Origin: Cognatundibacterium luofuense
GTDB lineage: Bacteria > Pseudomonadota > Gammaproteobacteria > Burkholderiales > Burkholderiaceae_D
Length of the DNA: 64,000 nucleotides
Assembly: GCF_018139685.1 (NCBI RefSeq)
Contig: NZ_JAGSPN010000011.1
Span: 99,548-163,547, forward strand
Reading direction: 5' to 3'
Both the position numbers and the translations under genes were made by a program. A model generated the notes under the pieces. The model made no database searches. It worked only from the letters and a program-made list of their open reading frames with translations, and was not told the origin of the DNA. Shown here piece after piece: positions 8,806-17,584 of the stretch (within the stretch, counting starts at the first letter, position 1; every line of letters begins with the position of its first letter).

Positions 8806-10689
8806 TTAAATCTCTACCTGAGAGCCGACCTCAATGACGCGGTTACTCGGGATGCGGTAAAAATCCGCAGCATCACGTGCATTGCGCGACATTGTCACAA
8901 ACAACCATTCACGCCAGCCTGCCATACCACTGCCCGGACGCGACACGATCGTCTGACGCGCAATGAAATACGAGGTTTCCATTGGTTCAAAGCTCAGTCC
9001 GTGCTGCGCACACAACTCCAGCGCATTCGGAATATCCGGTTCATTTTTAAAACCGTAATTCACATCGACCTGATAGCAGTTGTGCCCAAGGTCTGTTACC
9101 TGAATCCGCTCGTTAAACGGCACCCACGGAATCTCCTTGTTACGCAGAGTCAGGAAAACAATACGTTCATGGACAATTTTGTTGTGCGACAAATTATGCA
9201 GCAAGGCATGCGGCACACCATCTGCCTCGCCACGCAAAAATACTGCCGTACCAGGTACCCGTACAGGCGGCGACACAAACAGTGACTCCAGAAAATCTTC
9301 CAGCGGAATCGCATGTTTTTTCAGATTCTCAAACACCAGCTCACGACCACGCTTCCAGGTAATCATGATGGTGAACATAATTACGCCGAGCAGAATCGGG
9401 AACCAGCCACCGTGGAAGAATTTCAGCGCATTCGCGGAGAACAGAGAAATATCGATAAACAGGAAAAAACTGGTAGAAGCAAGGCACAGCAGTAAATTGT
9501 ATTTCCAGCCGTAACGAATGACGAAGAAAGTCAGCAGCGATGTGACCAGCATCGTACCTGTTACCGCGATACCGTAAGCGGCGGCCAGCTTGGAGGACGA
9601 TGCAAAGCCAATCACCGCAGCAACCACTGCTGCCAGCTGCATCCAGTTAATTGCCGGAATATAAATCTGGCCAATTTCTTTTGCGGAAGTATGAATAATC
9701 TCCATGCGCGGCAGAATACCCAGCGAAATTGCCTGCTTGGTCATCGAGAACGTGCCGGAAATGGTAGCTTGCGACGCGATTACAGTTGCTGTGGCAGACA
9801 AAATCACCAGCGGATAAATACTCCAGGCACCGAGCTGAGAATAAAACGGATTTTCAGCTGCCGCCGGATTGGCCAGCAATAATGCGCCCTGCCCCAGATA
9901 ATTCAGTGCCAGCGCAGGAAACACAATCATGAACCAGGCAAAGCGTATCGGCTTGGCGCCGAAGTGCCCCATGTCGGCATACAGCGCCTCAGCACCAGTC
10001 AGCGCCAGCACCACCGCGCCCAGCGCCAGAAATGCCGCAAAACGGTGGCGATTCAGAAATTCCAGCGCGCGGAAAGGATTCAGCGCTTCCAGAATAACCG
10101 GGTTTTTGATGATGTTATAAACACCCATCGCCGCCAGTGAGAAAAACCAGATCAGCATAATCGGGCCAAACCATTTGCCAATGCCTGCTGTTCCGTGCGA
10201 CTGAACCGCATACAAGGCGACCAGCACAGTCAGCGTAATCGGCACAACAAATGGCTGAAATGCCGGCGTCGCCACCTCCAGCCCCTCGATTGCCGAAAGC
10301 ACGGAAATCGCCGGTGTAATGACACCATCGCCGAAAAATAAAGCTGCGCCAAACAGCCCGAGCACCAGCAATGGAAAATGCCATGCCGATTTTTTACCGA
10401 CCGATTCCAGTGCCAGCGCGGTCAGCGCCATGATACCGCCCTCGCCACGATTATGCGCCCGCAGGATCAGGGTCACATATTTGAGGGCAACGATAATGAT
10501 CAAACCCCATAAAATCAGGGAAACCACACCAAAAATATTGTCCGGATTGACAGCCAGTCCGTGTTCCGCCGAAAAGATTTCCTTCATCGTGTACAGCGGA
10601 CTGGTTCCGATATCACCGTAAACGATACCGATTGCAGCCAGCGTCAGCGCTTTGAGGCTGCTTTTTCCATGTTCTGTTCCCAATTGCAT
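8806..10689 (-). CDS. kup: Low-affinity potassium transporter Kup
   Basis: Proton-coupled potassium uptake protein of the inner membrane (KUP/HAK/KT family). The 627-residue protein opens with the family signature GIVYGDIGTSPLYTMKEIF, has about twelve hydrophobic segments up to residue 455 (including GDGVITPAISVLSAIEGLE), and a hydrophilic C-terminal domain of about 170 residues. Length matches enterobacterial Kup. It is monocistronic, with a 340-bp upstream gap to tRNA-Ser. The start MQLGTEHGKSS is preceded by AAGGT. Confidence 0.96.
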   Translation of the reverse strand: MQLGTEHGKSSLKALTLAAIGIVYGDIGTSPLYTMKEIFSAEHGLAVNPDNIFGVVSLILWGLIIIVALKYVTLILRAHNRGEGGIMALTALALESVGKKSAWHFPLLVLGLFGAALFFGDGVITPAISVLSAIEGLEVATPAFQPFVVPITLTVLVALYAVQSHGTAGIGKWFGPIMLIWFFSLAAMGVYNIIKNPVILEALNPFRALEFLNRHRFAAFLALGAVVLALTGAEALYADMGHFGAKPIRFAWFMIVFPALALNYLGQGALLLANPAAAENPFYSQLGAWSIYPLVILSATATVIASQATISGTFSMTKQAISLGILPRMEIIHTSAKEIGQIYIPAINWMQLAAVVAAVIGFASSSKLAAAYGIAVTGTMLVTSLLTFFVIRYGWKYNLLLCLASTSFFLFIDISLFSANALKFFHGGWFPILLGVIMFTIMITWKRGRELVFENLKKHAIPLEDFLESLFVSPPVRVPGTAVFLRGEADGVPHALLHNLSHNKIVHERIVFLTLRNKEIPWVPFNERIQVTDLGHNCYQVDVNYGFKNEPDIPNALELCAQHGLSFEPMETSYFIARQTIVSRPGSGMAGWREWLFVTMSRNARDAADFYRIPSNRVIEVGSQVEI

Positions 10690-11030
10690 ACCTTGAAGTT
10701 AATGGTGCATTGCACAATAGGCCAATTCGGCGCGAAATTCAATCTTGTCATATGAAATTCACATTGAATAGAAAGTTTACGCAACACTTCCTGCAGCCAC
10801 CGGAAAATTTACAGCTTTTTTACGTAGTTTGTGTCTTCCCGCCGGAAAAAGAGAATCCGCCGGAGACAGAGACATACATCAGACGGTAGCTGAGGACGAC
10901 TGCGTGCGCAAAACAACAAGACAGAGATGGACTAATGAGGGGGGGGAGGGACAACATGAAGGAAAATCTCATGCAAAAATCAACGCAGAAAAGAAAAAAG
11001 CCTCTGAACAAAGTTCAGAGGCTTCAATTC
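10690..11030. other. Gap between kup and tRNA-Ser
   Basis: About 340 bp without a supportable gene. The left half must hold the kup promoter; the right end holds the tRNA-Ser terminator. A run of eight G near 10940 and two CCGCCGG words near 10850 are the only marked features. Open frames crossing it run into the tRNA and are discounted. Confidence 0.6.
10994..11022 (-). terminator. Terminator of tRNA-Ser
   Basis: Stem GCCTCTGAA / TTCAGAGGC with a 5-nt loop, followed leftward by a T run, 8 bp beyond the encoded CCA. Confidence 0.85.
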
Positions 11031-11122
11031 TGGCGGAGACGGTGAGATTCGAACTCACGATCCAGGTTACCCCAGATGCCTCCTTAGCAGGGAGGTGCCT
11101 TCGGCCACTCGGCCACGTCTCC
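11031..11122 (-). tRNA. tRNA-Ser (anticodon GCU)
   Basis: 92-nt class II tRNA: acceptor stem GGAGACG / CGTCTCC, D arm, anticodon stem CCTCC/GGAGG with loop CTGCTAA (anticodon GCT), a long variable arm, T arm GTGAGTTCGAATCTCAC, discriminator G and encoded CCA. Reads AGC/AGU codons. Confidence 0.97.
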
Positions 11123-11195
11123 ACACATACGATCACATTACTGTGAGTCGCAGTTGAGACCGAGATAATATCTGCTCAACTGCATTTGGTCAACT

Positions 11196-11225
11196 GCCCG
11201 CACACAAAATTGTGTTGATACGGGC
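11196..11225 (-). terminator. Hairpin after lysC
   Basis: Inverted repeat GCCCG / CGGGC with an inner ACACAA/TTGTGT pairing, starting 6 bp beyond the lysC stop. No T run follows, so it may stabilise the mRNA end rather than terminate. Confidence 0.4.
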
Positions 11226-11231
11226 AACTTT

Positions 11232-12482
11232 TTACGCGCTTTCCAGACCGAAGGCTTTATGCAGCGCACGCACTGCCAGCTCCATGTATTTCTCGTCAAT
11301 CAGGACGGAGATTTTGATTTCAGAAGTTGAAATCATCTGGATATTGATCCCCTCTTCCGACAAGGTGCGGAACATCTGGGAAGCGATGCCTACGTGGCTG
11401 CGCATACCGACGCCGACTACGGATACTTTGGACACTTTGCTGTCGCCAACAATATTTGTTGCGCCAATGTGTTCGCGCACACTTTCCTGCAATACCTGCA
11501 TTGCTTTGTTGTAGTCTGCGCGCGGCACTGTGAACGTGAAGTCGGTTTTACCCTCAACAGACTGGTTCTGGATAATCATATCGACTTCGATATTGGCATC
11601 CGCTACCGGACCGAGGATCTGGTAAGCAATCCCCGGACGATCCGGTACGCACAGGACGGTGATCTTCGCCTCATCACGGTTAAACGCGATGCCAGTGACG
11701 GTTGCTTGTTCCATATTTGTATCTTCCTCAAACGAAATCAGGGTGCCGGAAGCAGCTTCTTCTTCCAGCGGCATTAACGGGTCGGTCAGCGATGAGAGTA
11801 CGCGAGTTGGCATGCGGTAGTTACCGGCAAATTCCACAGAGCGGATTTGCAGAACTTTAGAGCCCAGCGATGCCATTTCCAGCATTTCTTCAAAGGTAAT
11901 GGTTTTCAGGCGGCGCGCATCCGTCACCACACGCGGATCGGTGGTGTACACACCGTCAACGTCGGTGTAAATCAGACATTCCTGTGCCTGCAGCGCCGCA
12001 GCAACGGCAACTGCTGACGTATCTGAACCGCCGCGACCCAGCGTCGTAATATTACCCAGATCATCCACACCCTGAAAGCCGGTAATTACCACAATGCGGC
12101 CGGCATCCAGATCCGCCTTAACCTTCTTATCATCGATAGAGGAAATGCGTGCCTTGGTGTAAGCAGAGTCAGTTTTGATCGGAACTTGCCAGCCCGCATA
12201 CGAGACCGCATCTTTGCCGATTGCCTGCAGCGCGATAGCCAGCAGACCGACAGAGACTTGTTCACCGGTTGCGGCAATCATATCAAGTTCACGCGGTGTC
12301 GGATCGGCGGACAATTCCTTCGCCAGACCCAGAAGACGGTTGGTTTCGCCGGACATGGCCGATGGCACCACAACGATCTGGTGACCGGCATCATGCCATT
12401 TGGCAACGCGTTTAGCGACATTCCTGATGCGCTCGACTGAGCCCATCGAGGTGCCACCATATTTGTGAACGATTAAAGCCAT
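11232..12482 (-). CDS. lysC: Aspartate kinase LysC
   Basis: Phosphorylates aspartate, the first step of the pathway to lysine, threonine, methionine and diaminopimelate. The 416-residue protein starts MALIVHKYGGTSMGSVERI (kinase motif KYGGTS) and has GRGGSDTSAVA in the catalytic domain, then two ACT domains from about residue 265 (VTGIAFNRDEAKITVL, KVSVVGVGMRSHVG) for allosteric control. Length fits the single-function, feedback-controlled class, not the ThrA/MetL fusions. No Shine-Dalgarno sequence is visible before the ATG. The leader carries AGGGGT / ACCCCT as a loose inverted repeat (12500-12530), which does not resemble a lysine riboswitch. Confidence 0.96.
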   Translation of the reverse strand: MALIVHKYGGTSMGSVERIRNVAKRVAKWHDAGHQIVVVPSAMSGETNRLLGLAKELSADPTPRELDMIAATGEQVSVGLLAIALQAIGKDAVSYAGWQVPIKTDSAYTKARISSIDDKKVKADLDAGRIVVITGFQGVDDLGNITTLGRGGSDTSAVAVAAALQAQECLIYTDVDGVYTTDPRVVTDARRLKTITFEEMLEMASLGSKVLQIRSVEFAGNYRMPTRVLSSLTDPLMPLEEEAASGTLISFEEDTNMEQATVTGIAFNRDEAKITVLCVPDRPGIAYQILGPVADANIEVDMIIQNQSVEGKTDFTFTVPRADYNKAMQVLQESVREHIGATNIVGDSKVSKVSVVGVGMRSHVGIASQMFRTLSEEGINIQMISTSEIKISVLIDEKYMELAVRALHKAFGLESA

Positions 12483-12719
12483 AGATGTACAAGACTGAAA
12501 AGGGGTGAAAAAAGCCGTAAATCAACCCCTAACTCTACATGCTGCCCTGCAAAATAACAAGGCAAAGCCCGAGTAAATTTTCTTAGGTTTTTTGATTTCA
12601 AAAAGGCAATTCAGCGAATTTTGTAAAGAATTCCGGCAAAAAAACCTGCGTTTACTGCTGTCTTTAAAATGACTCGCGATATGCGGTCTGCACAGGCGGC
12701 AAAAATGCGGATTTCGATG

Positions 12720-12745
12720 AAAATATACCCCCCAGGGTATATTTT
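12720..12745. promoter_or_regulatory. Palindrome resembling a CsoR/CstR-family operator
   Basis: AAAATATACCC-CCCA-GGGTATATTTT, a perfect 11-bp inverted repeat. Its centre, ATACCCCCCAGGGTAT, has the GC-rich core flanked by ATA/TAT that is typical of operators bound by CsoR/RcnR/CstR-type metal or sulphur sensors. No gene for such a sensor or for a metal exporter follows on either side. The likeness is by eye. Confidence 0.45.
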
Positions 12746-12979
12746 AAGAGCCGCGTATTTACTGAGACAATTGGCATGTTTTGCCATATACCCCCATTGT
12801 TTTATACCAAAACCGGCATATCTCTGATCGTGTGGCGGGCGCGCATGCGGCTTCCTGCATAACGGGGCCTGATATGCGCCATATGCACGGACGGCATATG
12901 GATATAAGAAATCAGTCGCTGGAACGCGGCTTTACGGCACAACTGAAACCGGATAAATGATTTATATGCTTCCGGATAC

Positions 12980-13018
12980 GAAAAACGCCGTGGTGCTATG
13001 CACAACGGCGCTTCGTTT
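12980..13018 (-). terminator. Terminator of DUF1415 gene
   Basis: Stem GCCGTGGTGC / GCACAACGGC with one mismatch, flanked by A and T runs, about 55 bp beyond the stop codon. Confidence 0.75.
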
Positions 13019-13071
13019 TTACGGTATGTCAGTACATTGCGGGCAGCACAACGCTGACGATGGACGGTTTC

Positions 13072-13665
13072 TTACTGATCCTGATCCGGCTTGACGCTGG
13101 CCGGATCGAGCTTACCGTCCAGCAAATCGTACCAGCCTTCATGGCCCAGTTTGCGCATCATCGCCATATTACGGTCAAAGATGGCGGCGGCATCGGGAAA
13201 TGCATCGACGGCGCGCTCTATGCTTTCTTCACGCAGCAAATGCAGCGTCGGATATGGCGAACGATTGGTGTAATTTTCAATATCACCCGGTTCGCTATCG
13301 GCAAACTGATAATCCGGATGGAAGTTGGCAATCTGCAGTATGCCATCCAGATCCAGCTCTTCCAGCAGCGCATCCGCGACATCCAGAAAATCATTGAAAT
13401 CCAGAAAATCATTCAGCACATACGGGTGAATCAGCAACGTAGTTTCGGTTTTCTCCGGATTAGCTTCCGCCAGTACTTCCAGCTCCTGACGCAATACCTC
13501 AACCAGTTCTTCCGGCGTTTCTGCCTCACTGACGACATAGCGCACTTGCTGTTTGACATGCACCGCTTTGGCAAACGGGCAGAGATTGAGTCCGATCACC
13601 GCTTTTTCCAGCCAGTTGGTGGTTGCGGCAATGACCTGTTCGTTGGTGACACGACGTGGCGACAT
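13072..13665 (-). CDS. DUF1415 family protein
   Basis: A 197-residue protein of the DUF1415 family, function unknown. The start is set at the ATG of MSPRRVTNEQ because AAGGAAG lies 5 bp upstream; a further 12 codons upstream are open but unlikely. The conserved segment GLNLCPFAK near residue 23 and the pairs DFNDFLDVAD and NRSPYPTLHLLR are family traits. No signal peptide or membrane segment, so cytoplasmic. It follows aceB on the same strand but is separated from it by a strong terminator, so it is probably transcribed alone. Confidence 0.85.
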   Translation of the reverse strand: MSPRRVTNEQVIAATTNWLEKAVIGLNLCPFAKAVHVKQQVRYVVSEAETPEELVEVLRQELEVLAEANPEKTETTLLIHPYVLNDFLDFNDFLDVADALLEELDLDGILQIANFHPDYQFADSEPGDIENYTNRSPYPTLHLLREESIERAVDAFPDAAAIFDRNMAMMRKLGHEGWYDLLDGKLDPASVKPDQDQ

Positions 13666-13723
13666 AAAACTTCCTTTCTCAGATGGGGCGAAGAATAGCA
13701 TGCCGGATTGCCCTGCCCCGATA

Positions 13724-13759
13724 AAAAAACCGGTACAGCCTGCGCCATACCGGTTTTTT
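13724..13759 (-). terminator. Terminator between aceB and DUF1415
   Basis: Perfect 12-bp stem AAAAAACCGGTA / TACCGGTTTTTT with a 12-nt loop, 56 bp beyond the aceB stop. Symmetric A and T runs make it work in either direction. Confidence 0.9.
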
Positions 13760-13815
13760 CCTGTTTCACTGCGTCAGCGCAAGCGCTGCTGGCAGCCTTT
13801 GATTAGCTGCACTGA

Positions 13816-15402
13816 TCAGACTTCTTCGTACAGCGGCAGCGTCAGGAATTCGGCGAAATTGTCGGAGGTCGACATCTCTTCGAAAATCTGCGCGGCGCGG
13901 TCGTAAGTTGCGCCGTCACCGGCAACCGCTTTCACTTTGACCAGCTCTTCCGGAATCATGGCTTTGACCATTTCTTCCGTCACTTTACGGCCATCTTCCA
14001 GCACGCCTTTCGGAGTGCGTATCCATTGCCAGACTTGTGAACGGGAAATTTCCGCCGTCGCTGCATCTTCCATCAGATTGTGAATCGGTACGCAGCCATT
14101 GCCCGCCAGCCATGCACCCAGATAGTGAATACCGACGTTGATGTTGTAACGCAGACCGGCTTCGGTAATCGGCGTTTCCGGCTGGAAGTTCAGCAGATCG
14201 GCTGCAGTGGTTTGTACGTCCGGACGCTGTTTGCTGATTTGATTCGGTGCATCGCCGAGCACTTTTTTGAACTCGGTCATCGCCAGATCGACCAGTCCCG
14301 GATGGGCAACCCAGCCGCCGTCGTAGCCATCAGTCGCATCGCGGGCTTTGTCAGAGCGAACACCGCCCATGGCAACTTCATTTTTCTCAGGATCATTCTT
14401 GATCGGGATCAGCGCAGACATACCGCCGATAGCTGGTGCGTTACGTTTATGGCAGGTTTTCAGCAACAGCAGCGCATACGCACGCATGAACGGCGCAGTC
14501 ATCGTGACTTTGCCGCGGTCGGCCAGACAGAAATCGCGGTCGTTTTTGAATTTTTTGATGCAGGAGAAGATGTAATCCCAGCGACCGGCATTCAGACCGG
14601 AACTGTGTTCACGCAGTTCGTACAGGATTTCATCCATTTCAAACGCCGCGACAATCGTTTCAATCAGTACCGTGGCTTTGATCGTGCCTTGTGCCAGACC
14701 CAGTTCGTTTTGCGCCATCACGAAAATGTCATTCCACAGACGGGCTTCCAGATGGGATTCCATTTTCGGCAGATAGAAATACGGGCCGGCGCCGCGTGCC
14801 AGTTGTTCTTTGGCATTGTGGAACAGGAACAGCGCGAAATCGAAAATACCGCCGGAAATACGTTTGCCATCCACCAGCACATGCTTTTCATCCAGATGCC
14901 AGCCGCGCGGACGTACCACCAGCGTCGCCACTTTATCGTTTAACACATAGCGTTTGCCGTTTTGCTCCAGACTGATCGTGCGGCGAACGGCATCGCGCAT
15001 ATTAATCTGGCCCTGAATCTGGTTATCCCAGTTCGGTGTATTCGAATCTTCAAAGTCCGTCATATAACTGTCGGCACCGGAATTCAACGCGTTGACGACC
15101 ATTTTGCGCTCCACCGGACCAGTAATTTCCACGCGGCGGCATTCCAGTGCTTTTGGCAGCGGCGCAATCGTCCAGTCGCCTTCGCGGATATGGCGGGTGG
15201 ATTCCAGGAAATCCGGACGCTCACCGGCATCCATGCGTTTAGCGCGCTCGACGCGGGCTTGCAGCAGCGACTGGCGACGCTCTTCAAATGCGCGGCTCAG
15301 TTTTGCGACAAAGCTCAGGGCTTCGGTGGTCAGAATCTGTTCATAGCCGGGTTTGATCGCGGCGGTAATCTGTACGCCTTCCGGCAAGCTGATTGTAGTC
15401 AT
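13816..15402 (-). CDS. aceB: Malate synthase A
   Basis: Condenses glyoxylate with acetyl-CoA to malate in the glyoxylate shunt. The 528-residue form matches malate synthase A. Visible motifs include VRPRGWHLDEKHV, ATVLIETIVAAFEMDEILYE with the acidic metal ligands, and the C-terminal NINVGIHYLGAWLAGNGCVP. The start at MTTISLPEG is chosen because GGAGA lies about 6 bp upstream; seven upstream codons are open. It is the second gene of a leftward pair with a haloacid dehalogenase (24 bp apart), and a LysR regulator is divergent. No aceA (isocitrate lyase) is present; the glyoxylate could come from the shunt or from glycolate. Confidence 0.96.
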   Translation of the reverse strand: MTTISLPEGVQITAAIKPGYEQILTTEALSFVAKLSRAFEERRQSLLQARVERAKRMDAGERPDFLESTRHIREGDWTIAPLPKALECRRVEITGPVERKMVVNALNSGADSYMTDFEDSNTPNWDNQIQGQINMRDAVRRTISLEQNGKRYVLNDKVATLVVRPRGWHLDEKHVLVDGKRISGGIFDFALFLFHNAKEQLARGAGPYFYLPKMESHLEARLWNDIFVMAQNELGLAQGTIKATVLIETIVAAFEMDEILYELREHSSGLNAGRWDYIFSCIKKFKNDRDFCLADRGKVTMTAPFMRAYALLLLKTCHKRNAPAIGGMSALIPIKNDPEKNEVAMGGVRSDKARDATDGYDGGWVAHPGLVDLAMTEFKKVLGDAPNQISKQRPDVQTTAADLLNFQPETPITEAGLRYNINVGIHYLGAWLAGNGCVPIHNLMEDAATAEISRSQVWQWIRTPKGVLEDGRKVTEEMVKAMIPEELVKVKAVAGDGATYDRAAQIFEEMSTSDNFAEFLTLPLYEEV

Positions 15403-15426
15403 GCGGTTCTCCATCCGTTTCAAAGT

Positions 15427-16104
15427 TCAAAGGTTTGACGATAAAAAATTCACTACATCCTGCAAGCTATTGCCCGTGCCCTGCGGCAATACACCCAGTT
15501 CTTCCGCCGGTGCCTGCTGGCGGTTCACCCAGAACGTGGTGTAACCGAACCAGCCTGCACCGCAGGCGTCCCAGCCATTGGCTGAAACAAACAAAATATC
15601 GCGCGCCGCCAGCCCCAGCACATCCGGCCCCATCTGATACACCTCCGGCGCGGTTTTATACTTTTGCACACTGTCGGCCGACAGCACATGATGGAAGTAG
15701 CTGCGCAAACCCGCTGCTTCCAGCGCTGACTGCAACATCGGCGTGGTGCCGTTCGATAAAATCGCCAGACTCAGCGGCATTGCCCGCAGCTGCTGTAATA
15801 CCTGTTCGCATTCAGGAAACACCGGCAAACGGGCGTATTCCCCCATCAGCGCGTTCTGCGCTTCGATATTCAGCGCCAGCCCGAGTTTGCGGCAGCTGAA
15901 TACCAGTGCATCCTGCGTGACTTCCCAAAATGGCTTATACATACAACACATCGTGCGCAACTGTGTGTACTCAATCTGCTTACTACGCCACAATTGTGCG
16001 AGTGCCGAACCGACACCGGGATAAAACCGCTCCGCCGTGGATGCCAGCGCATACACATCAAATAAGGTGCCATAAGCATCAAAAACCACTGCGCGAACCG
16101 GCAT
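15427..16104 (-). CDS. Haloacid dehalogenase, type II
   Basis: HAD-superfamily hydrolase, cytoplasmic, 225 residues. Residues match L-2-haloacid dehalogenases: nucleophile D9 in VVFDAYGTLFD, LSNGTTPML near residue 116, the lysine in QKYKTAPEVY, and the segment FVSANGWDACGAGWFGYTTFWVNR, which is close to the (S)-2-haloacid dehalogenase signature. Reaction would be hydrolysis of a 2-haloacid to a 2-hydroxyacid with inversion; true substrate is not shown. The ATG is preferred over a GTG three codons upstream because AAGGTGG is well spaced. It heads the two-gene unit with aceB. Confidence 0.88.
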   Translation of the reverse strand: MPVRAVVFDAYGTLFDVYALASTAERFYPGVGSALAQLWRSKQIEYTQLRTMCCMYKPFWEVTQDALVFSCRKLGLALNIEAQNALMGEYARLPVFPECEQVLQQLRAMPLSLAILSNGTTPMLQSALEAAGLRSYFHHVLSADSVQKYKTAPEVYQMGPDVLGLAARDILFVSANGWDACGAGWFGYTTFWVNRQQAPAEELGVLPQGTGNSLQDVVNFLSSNL

Positions 16105-16269
16105 GAACGCCACCTTTATCCTGACTGTTGTTCTGTTCCACTACAGTATATTCAATCAAAACCAACATAAAGAGGGAGATTTATCACTTTATCTTTTACT
16201 TTTACGCAAAAATAATAAAAATACGTCGTTCATAACAAAAACAAAGAACACTTTGGGGGAATCCACGAG

Positions 16270-17172
16270 ATGGATCAGTTCAAACAAATCAGCACGTTTG
16301 CTGAGGTTGCGTCACGAGGCAGCCTGTCAGCAGCGGCGCGGGCGGAAGGCGTGGCACCAGCCATGATCAGCCGCCGGCTGGATGCATTAGAAGAAAGACT
16401 CGGTGTCAAACTCTTACAACGCACCACCCGCAAAATTGCCCTGACGCATGAGGGCAGTTCATTTCTTGAAGATTGTCAGCGCATTCTGGCCGAACTGGAG
16501 GAGGCAGAAGCGCAGGTATCCGAACGCAGTGCCACCGCCAGCGGCGCACTGACAATTTCCGCACCGGCCGGATTCGGGCGTCAGCATGTGGCTCCGCTGA
16601 TTCCGGCATTTCTGGATTTGCATCCGGGCTTAGAGCTGACCCTGAGCCTGAATGACCGCGTCGTCGATCTGATCGGCGAAGGCATCGATGTGGCGATTCG
16701 TATCGCCGCACTCAGTGACTCCAATCTGATTGGTGTAAAACTGGCTGATAACAAACGGGTGGTCGTCGCTTCACCGGATTATCTGAGCAAACACGGCAGG
16801 CCGCGTACGCTGGATGATCTGATGGCGCACAATTGTCTGGCCTTCAGTGCGGATGGTAGCCAGCGCGGCTGGACCTTCCGCCAGAATGGAAAAAATGTGA
16901 CGATCAAAGTCGATGGCAACATGGTATGCAACGATGGCGAAGTGTTGCATGACTGGGCGCTGGCCGGACGTGGTCTCGCATGGCGCTCAATGTGGGAAGT
17001 CGGCACGGAAATCGAATCCGGCAAATTGGTGACGGTGCTCGATGAATTCACCGCACCGGGCAATGATATTTACGCGATTTTTGCGCAACGTCGCCACCTG
17101 CCATTCCGTATCCGCGCCTTCATTGACTTTCTGCGTCAGGCTTACGCCTTACCGGATTACTGGCGTAAGTAA
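16270..17172 (+). CDS. LysR-family transcriptional regulator beside aceB
   Basis: A 300-residue LysR protein. The N-terminal winged helix-turn-helix (FAEVASRGSLSAAARAEGVAPAMISRRLDALEERLGVKLLQRTTR) is followed by a substrate-binding domain from about residue 90. It is divergent from the dehalogenase-aceB pair across a 165-bp A/T-rich gap, the classic LysR arrangement, so it probably controls that pair in response to a metabolite such as glyoxylate or a haloacid (inference). The ATG has only a weak ribosome-binding site. A strong terminator lies 300 bp downstream. Confidence 0.9.
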   Translation: MDQFKQISTFAEVASRGSLSAAARAEGVAPAMISRRLDALEERLGVKLLQRTTRKIALTHEGSSFLEDCQRILAELEEAEAQVSERSATASGALTISAPAGFGRQHVAPLIPAFLDLHPGLELTLSLNDRVVDLIGEGIDVAIRIAALSDSNLIGVKLADNKRVVVASPDYLSKHGRPRTLDDLMAHNCLAFSADGSQRGWTFRQNGKNVTIKVDGNMVCNDGEVLHDWALAGRGLAWRSMWEVGTEIESGKLVTVLDEFTAPGNDIYAIFAQRRHLPFRIRAFIDFLRQAYALPDYWRK

Positions 17173-17237
17173 GATTGCGAATACAGCGATCAGGTGACGG
17201 CTCTTTTAACCTGATAGACGTCCGGGCACGACCTCTT

Positions 17238-17330
17238 GTTATGCAAACTTCGTCATTTCGGAATAACGGAGGCCCGGACTTTCTGCTGACGATCGCCGGA
17301 TCGCTGTGCCAAAGTCCGCATTTCGGGTTA
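17238..17330 (-). repeat. Convergent-gap repeat, copy 2
   Basis: Second copy, inverted relative to copy 1, between convergent LysR and chemoreceptor genes. Boxes start at 17254 and 17319 on the plus strand, 65 bp apart. The core is CGATCGTCAGCAGAAA, two changes from the consensus. The outer flank has a 10-bp tandem TTTCGGGTTA (17321-17340). Confidence 0.8.
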
Positions 17331-17478
17331 TTTCGGGTTATTCGGAACCGTTTCAGATCGTCACGGGCAGTAAGGTGTTCCGGTCAGCCGCGCCGTCCGA
17401 GGAAGCCTTACAACGAGATCCGGCAAGCATCTGATCTGCAAACATCACGCTTCCCGACAATTTCCATACGGGATCGCA

Positions 17479-17516
17479 AAAAAACGCCGTTTTCATGACA
17501 GAAAACGGCGCTTTTT
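17479..17516 (-). terminator. Bidirectional terminator between LysR and chemoreceptor genes
   Basis: Perfect stem CGCCGTTTTC / GAAAACGGCG with a 6-nt loop and flanking A and T runs. Confidence 0.85.
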
Positions 17517-17584
17517 GTGCTGCTTTGCTGCGCTGCCTCAGATATCAGTTCAGCGACGCTGACTGGCACTGACGAGCGGAAAAA

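Larger units (their letters stand above)
12483..13071. other. Gene-free stretch between lysC and DUF1415
   Basis: About 590 bp, the longest gap in the window. It holds the lysC leader, an A/T-rich block (12540-12670), a perfect 11-bp palindrome with a C/G core at 12720-12745, a second ATACCCCC word near 12785, a perfect inverted repeat CCATATGC / GCATATGG at 12880-12902 and the DUF1415 terminator. A 28-codon frame at 12776-12862 starts just after the palindrome but has no ribosome-binding site. A small RNA or a decayed gene is possible; nothing more can be claimed. Confidence 0.6.

Noticed and set aside
10829-11146. 105-codon plus-strand frame crossing tRNA-Ser
   Set aside because: It runs through the tRNA gene and its terminator on the opposite strand.
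12483-12540. Lysine riboswitch upstream of lysC
   Set aside because: The leader has only a loose AGGGGT/ACCCCT inverted repeat and none of the conserved lysine-aptamer sequence, and it is far too short for that class.
12776-12862. 28-codon frame downstream of the operator-like palindrome
   Set aside because: No ribosome-binding site, no recognisable peptide, and it includes the second ATACCCCC word, which suggests the stretch is regulatory rather than coding.
12802-13005. 67-codon minus-strand frame in the gene-free stretch
   Set aside because: It starts inside the DUF1415 terminator hairpin and has no family likeness.
14080-14943. 287-codon open frame antisense to aceB
   Set aside because: Shadow of malate synthase A; no start signal, no family likeness.
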